Shown here: positions 4,970-6,672 of the stretch, piece by piece | Position numbering within the stretch: position 1 is the first letter of the stretch | Layout of the letters: every line of letters starts with the position of its first letter | Assembly (NCBI GenBank): GCA_900554945.1 | Contig: USJN01000086.1 | Span: 1 to 6,672 of the forward strand | Source: an uncultured Coriobacteriaceae bacterium | GTDB lineage: Bacteria > Actinomycetota > Coriobacteriia > Coriobacteriales > Eggerthellaceae | Direction of reading: 5' to 3' | Length of the DNA stretch: 6,672 bases | The notes under the pieces: generated by a model | The model's database searches: none | Told to the model about the DNA's origin: nothing | Seen by the model: the letters and a program-made list of their open reading frames with translations, nothing else | Translations under genes and position numbers: made by a program

Positions 4970-6616
4970 CTACCAGCTCCACTTGTCGACGTTGTTCACG
5001 ATCGACCAGCCATGCCCATGCGGATGCGGCTTCTGATCGGCGACCTTCAAGCCATCGGCAACGAAATACAGGTGGTCGACGTTGGCGAACCACACCCACG
5101 TGGCAGCGCCTTGCGGGGCCACGCCGTTCTCGCCGTCCCACATGGCAAGCTTCCACTCGTCGTACGAATCGGCGATCACAGGGTTTGCCAGCGCAGCGTT
5201 CAGGTGCGCGTCCACCGCCGCGTTCTCGTAGCACGCGTAGTTGCCGTTGCCCGTCGAGTAGTTCAGGTTGTAAATCTCGATCGGGCTGTTCGAGCCCCAG
5301 CCCCACACGACGGGGTCGTTGAACTGGTGTCGGTAGATGTCGTCCCAGCTTGCACCCTTCGGCGACACCTTGATGCCGAGCTCGCCCATCTGGTTGGCAA
5401 ACTCCATGGCGATGGCTTGGCGCACCGAGTCGGACGCCGAATAGTACAGATCGAACGCGGCAGGCACGCCATCCTTCGCCCGCACGCCATCGGACCCGAG
5501 CGCCCAACCCGCCTCGTCGAGCAGCTCCTTGGCGCGGGCGACGTCCTGTTCGCATCGCATATCGTCCGATGACCAGGGCATATTGTCGCTCACGCTGTAC
5601 GCGACCTCGCCATAGCCGTTCAGGACGTTGTCGATAAGCGTCTGACGGTTCACGCCGTAGTTGATGGCGCGGCGCAGCGCGAGGTCCTGCGTGACGTCGT
5701 TGCCTGCGGGGTACTCCTCGCCCGTCTGCTTCTTCGTAGCGCCCGCCGCGATGGCGGGAAGGGAGATGCCCCGCGAGTCGACCGATGCGCAGTTCAGCAG
5801 GTCGTAGCCCGTCGGCTGCTGGTCAGCGTAGGTGGCCACCGTGAAGGCAACGTCCACCTGGCCGGAGCGAGCCGCCGCAAGGCTTGCGTCCTCTTCCATG
5901 AACACCACCACGACGCGCTCGATCTTCGGGGCGTCGCCGTAGTAGTCGGGATTGGCCTTCAGGATAACCTGCTGTCCGTGGTCCCATTGCTCCAGCATGT
6001 AGCGACCGCTGCCAATCGGGTTGGTGCCGTAGTCGCTGCCGTGCCCACCATCGGGAACGATGCCGATGACGGCAAGCGTATACAGGAGCGCGTTGAAGGG
6101 CTTGTTCAGATGGACCTCGCACGTTTCGTCGTCGACGGCGACGGCCTTGTCCACCATGGTCAGGTCGCATTCGCTGGCCTCGCTGTTCGCAACGCCGTTG
6201 ATCGTATAGGCCACATCATGCGCCGTAAGCGCCTTTCCGTTGGTGAACTTCGCGTCCGTGCGAACGGTGAACGTCCACGTGAGGCCGTCATCGCTGCAGG
6301 AGTATGCCGTCGCGAGGTCGTTTTCGAAGCCCATATCGGCCGTCGTGGTCAGAAGCGTGGACTGGATAAGCGGCTCATGCACATGCTCGCCGCAGCCCCA
6401 GGAGACAAACGGGTCGAAGCCAGCGGCGGGTTCGCTGCTCACGGGCATGGATACCGTAACCTGGGAAGCACGCTCTTCACTCTTCGCGGTGGCGTCAGCA
6501 TCCGAGTTGCCCGTATTCGAGTTGCTCGCGCAAGCGCTCAGTACGCCGCCGAAGCCCACCGCAGCCGCGCTCACGCCTGCCGCCTGCAAAAACGTTCGCC
6601 TTGAGAAGCTTTTCAT
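4970..6616 (-). CDS. Tat-exported substrate-binding lipoprotein, ABC family 5 (peptide/nickel type)
   Basis: The extracytoplasmic ligand receptor of the importer, 548 residues. The N-terminus has a twin-arginine motif SRRTFLQ (5-11), a hydrophobic stretch to about 25 and lipobox LSAC (Cys29). It should therefore be exported folded by Tat and lipid-anchored. A Ser/Asn/Asp-rich tether (30-50) precedes the domain. Family 5 hallmarks are DPFVSWGCGEHVHEPL (68-83), the GLTWTFTVRTDAKFTNG block (111-127) with LTAHDV, NPIGSGRY (199-206), and LALRRAINYGVNRQTLIDNV followed by NGYGEVA, which are typical of NikA/DppA/OppA. Length is normal for the family. Possible metal ligands are Cys75, His78 and His80 near the start and the C-terminal HPHGHGW (His531, 533, 535). 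The mature protein has seven further Cys. Ligand may be nickel, a metal chelate or a peptide; the His motifs tilt me to metal (inference). ATG 6616 has AAAGGA seven bases upstream. It is the first gene of the operon in the window. Confidence 0.93.
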   Translation of the reverse strand: MKSFSRRTFLQAAGVSAAAVGFGGVLSACASNSNTGNSDADATAKSEERASQVTVSMPVSSEPAAGFDPFVSWGCGEHVHEPLIQSTLLTTTADMGFENDLATAYSCSDDGLTWTFTVRTDAKFTNGKALTAHDVAYTINGVANSEASECDLTMVDKAVAVDDETCEVHLNKPFNALLYTLAVIGIVPDGGHGSDYGTNPIGSGRYMLEQWDHGQQVILKANPDYYGDAPKIERVVVVFMEEDASLAAARSGQVDVAFTVATYADQQPTGYDLLNCASVDSRGISLPAIAAGATKKQTGEEYPAGNDVTQDLALRRAINYGVNRQTLIDNVLNGYGEVAYSVSDNMPWSSDDMRCEQDVARAKELLDEAGWALGSDGVRAKDGVPAAFDLYYSASDSVRQAIAMEFANQMGELGIKVSPKGASWDDIYRHQFNDPVVWGWGSNSPIEIYNLNYSTGNGNYACYENAAVDAHLNAALANPVIADSYDEWKLAMWDGENGVAPQGAATWVWFANVDHLYFVADGLKVADQKPHPHGHGWSIVNNVDKWSW

Positions 6617-6629
6617 CGAGTTGTCCTTT
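6617..6629 (-). promoter_or_regulatory. Ribosome binding site of the substrate-binding lipoprotein gene
   Basis: AAAGGA at 6629-6624 on the minus strand lies seven bases before ATG 6616-6614. The remaining upstream sequence to the window edge (6630-6672) shows no convincing -10/-35 pair. The operon promoter and any operator are probably outside the window. Confidence 0.7.
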
Positions 6630-6672
6630 CATCGGCCAAGCAGAGCGCGCAGCTGATGCGTTTTCGGCGCAC

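Noticed and set aside
4314..5555. A 413-codon minus-strand frame across the binding protein and permease genes
   Set aside because: It is an out-of-frame reading of two well-supported genes, with Arg/Gly-rich content and no recognisable motif.
6648..6660. Short inverted repeat CGCA/TGCG upstream of the binding protein gene as a possible metal-regulator operator
   Set aside because: The arms are only 4 bp, there is no match to the known NikR operator, and no regulator gene is in the window.

Overview
The window is a fragment of a GC-rich bacterial chromosome. It probably comes from a Coriobacteriia/Eggerthellaceae-type anaerobic actinobacterium. This rests on three things: GC-rich coding on nearly the whole minus strand, a substrate-binding lipoprotein exported by a twin-arginine signal, and protein texture typical of that group. 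The lineage is an inference; there is no rRNA or marker gene here.

Layout: (1) Bases 1-143, plus strand: the last 46 codons of a gene that begins outside the window. (2) Bases 144-313: the space between two convergent genes, with a 10-bp perfect hairpin at 227-262 that probably ends transcription. (3) Bases 314-1342, minus strand: a single-pass membrane protein. Its outer part looks like a metallophosphatase-type fold that has lost its metal ligands, and a 133-residue Ser/Ala-rich segment is inserted after the first strand. A TATAAT box lies just upstream of its start. (4) Bases 1507-6616, minus strand: a complete five-gene ABC importer operon of the peptide/nickel class, in the order binding lipoprotein, permease, permease, ATPase, ATPase. 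Its junctions are very tight: a 12-nt gap, a one-base TGATG overlap, a 9-nt gap, and a 7-nt overlap.

How the genes work together: the lipoprotein captures a ligand outside the membrane and delivers it to the heterodimeric permease. The two different ATPases power import. The family covers oligopeptides, dipeptides, nickel and metal-chelate complexes, and the sequence alone does not fix the substrate. Several features favour a metal or metal chelate (inference). The first ATPase has a His-rich N-terminal extension (11 His in 28 residues). The binding protein has a C-terminal HPHGHGW motif and a CGEHVHE motif near its mature N-terminus. The short second ATPase and the DPFTRALWHALP ending of the first also resemble NikD/NikE-type proteins as recalled from anaerobes.

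No tRNA, rRNA, CRISPR array, insertion sequence or phage gene was seen. Most of the window is an ordinary transporter locus. The parts most worth a second look are the His-rich ATPase tail and the degenerate phosphoesterase-like membrane protein.
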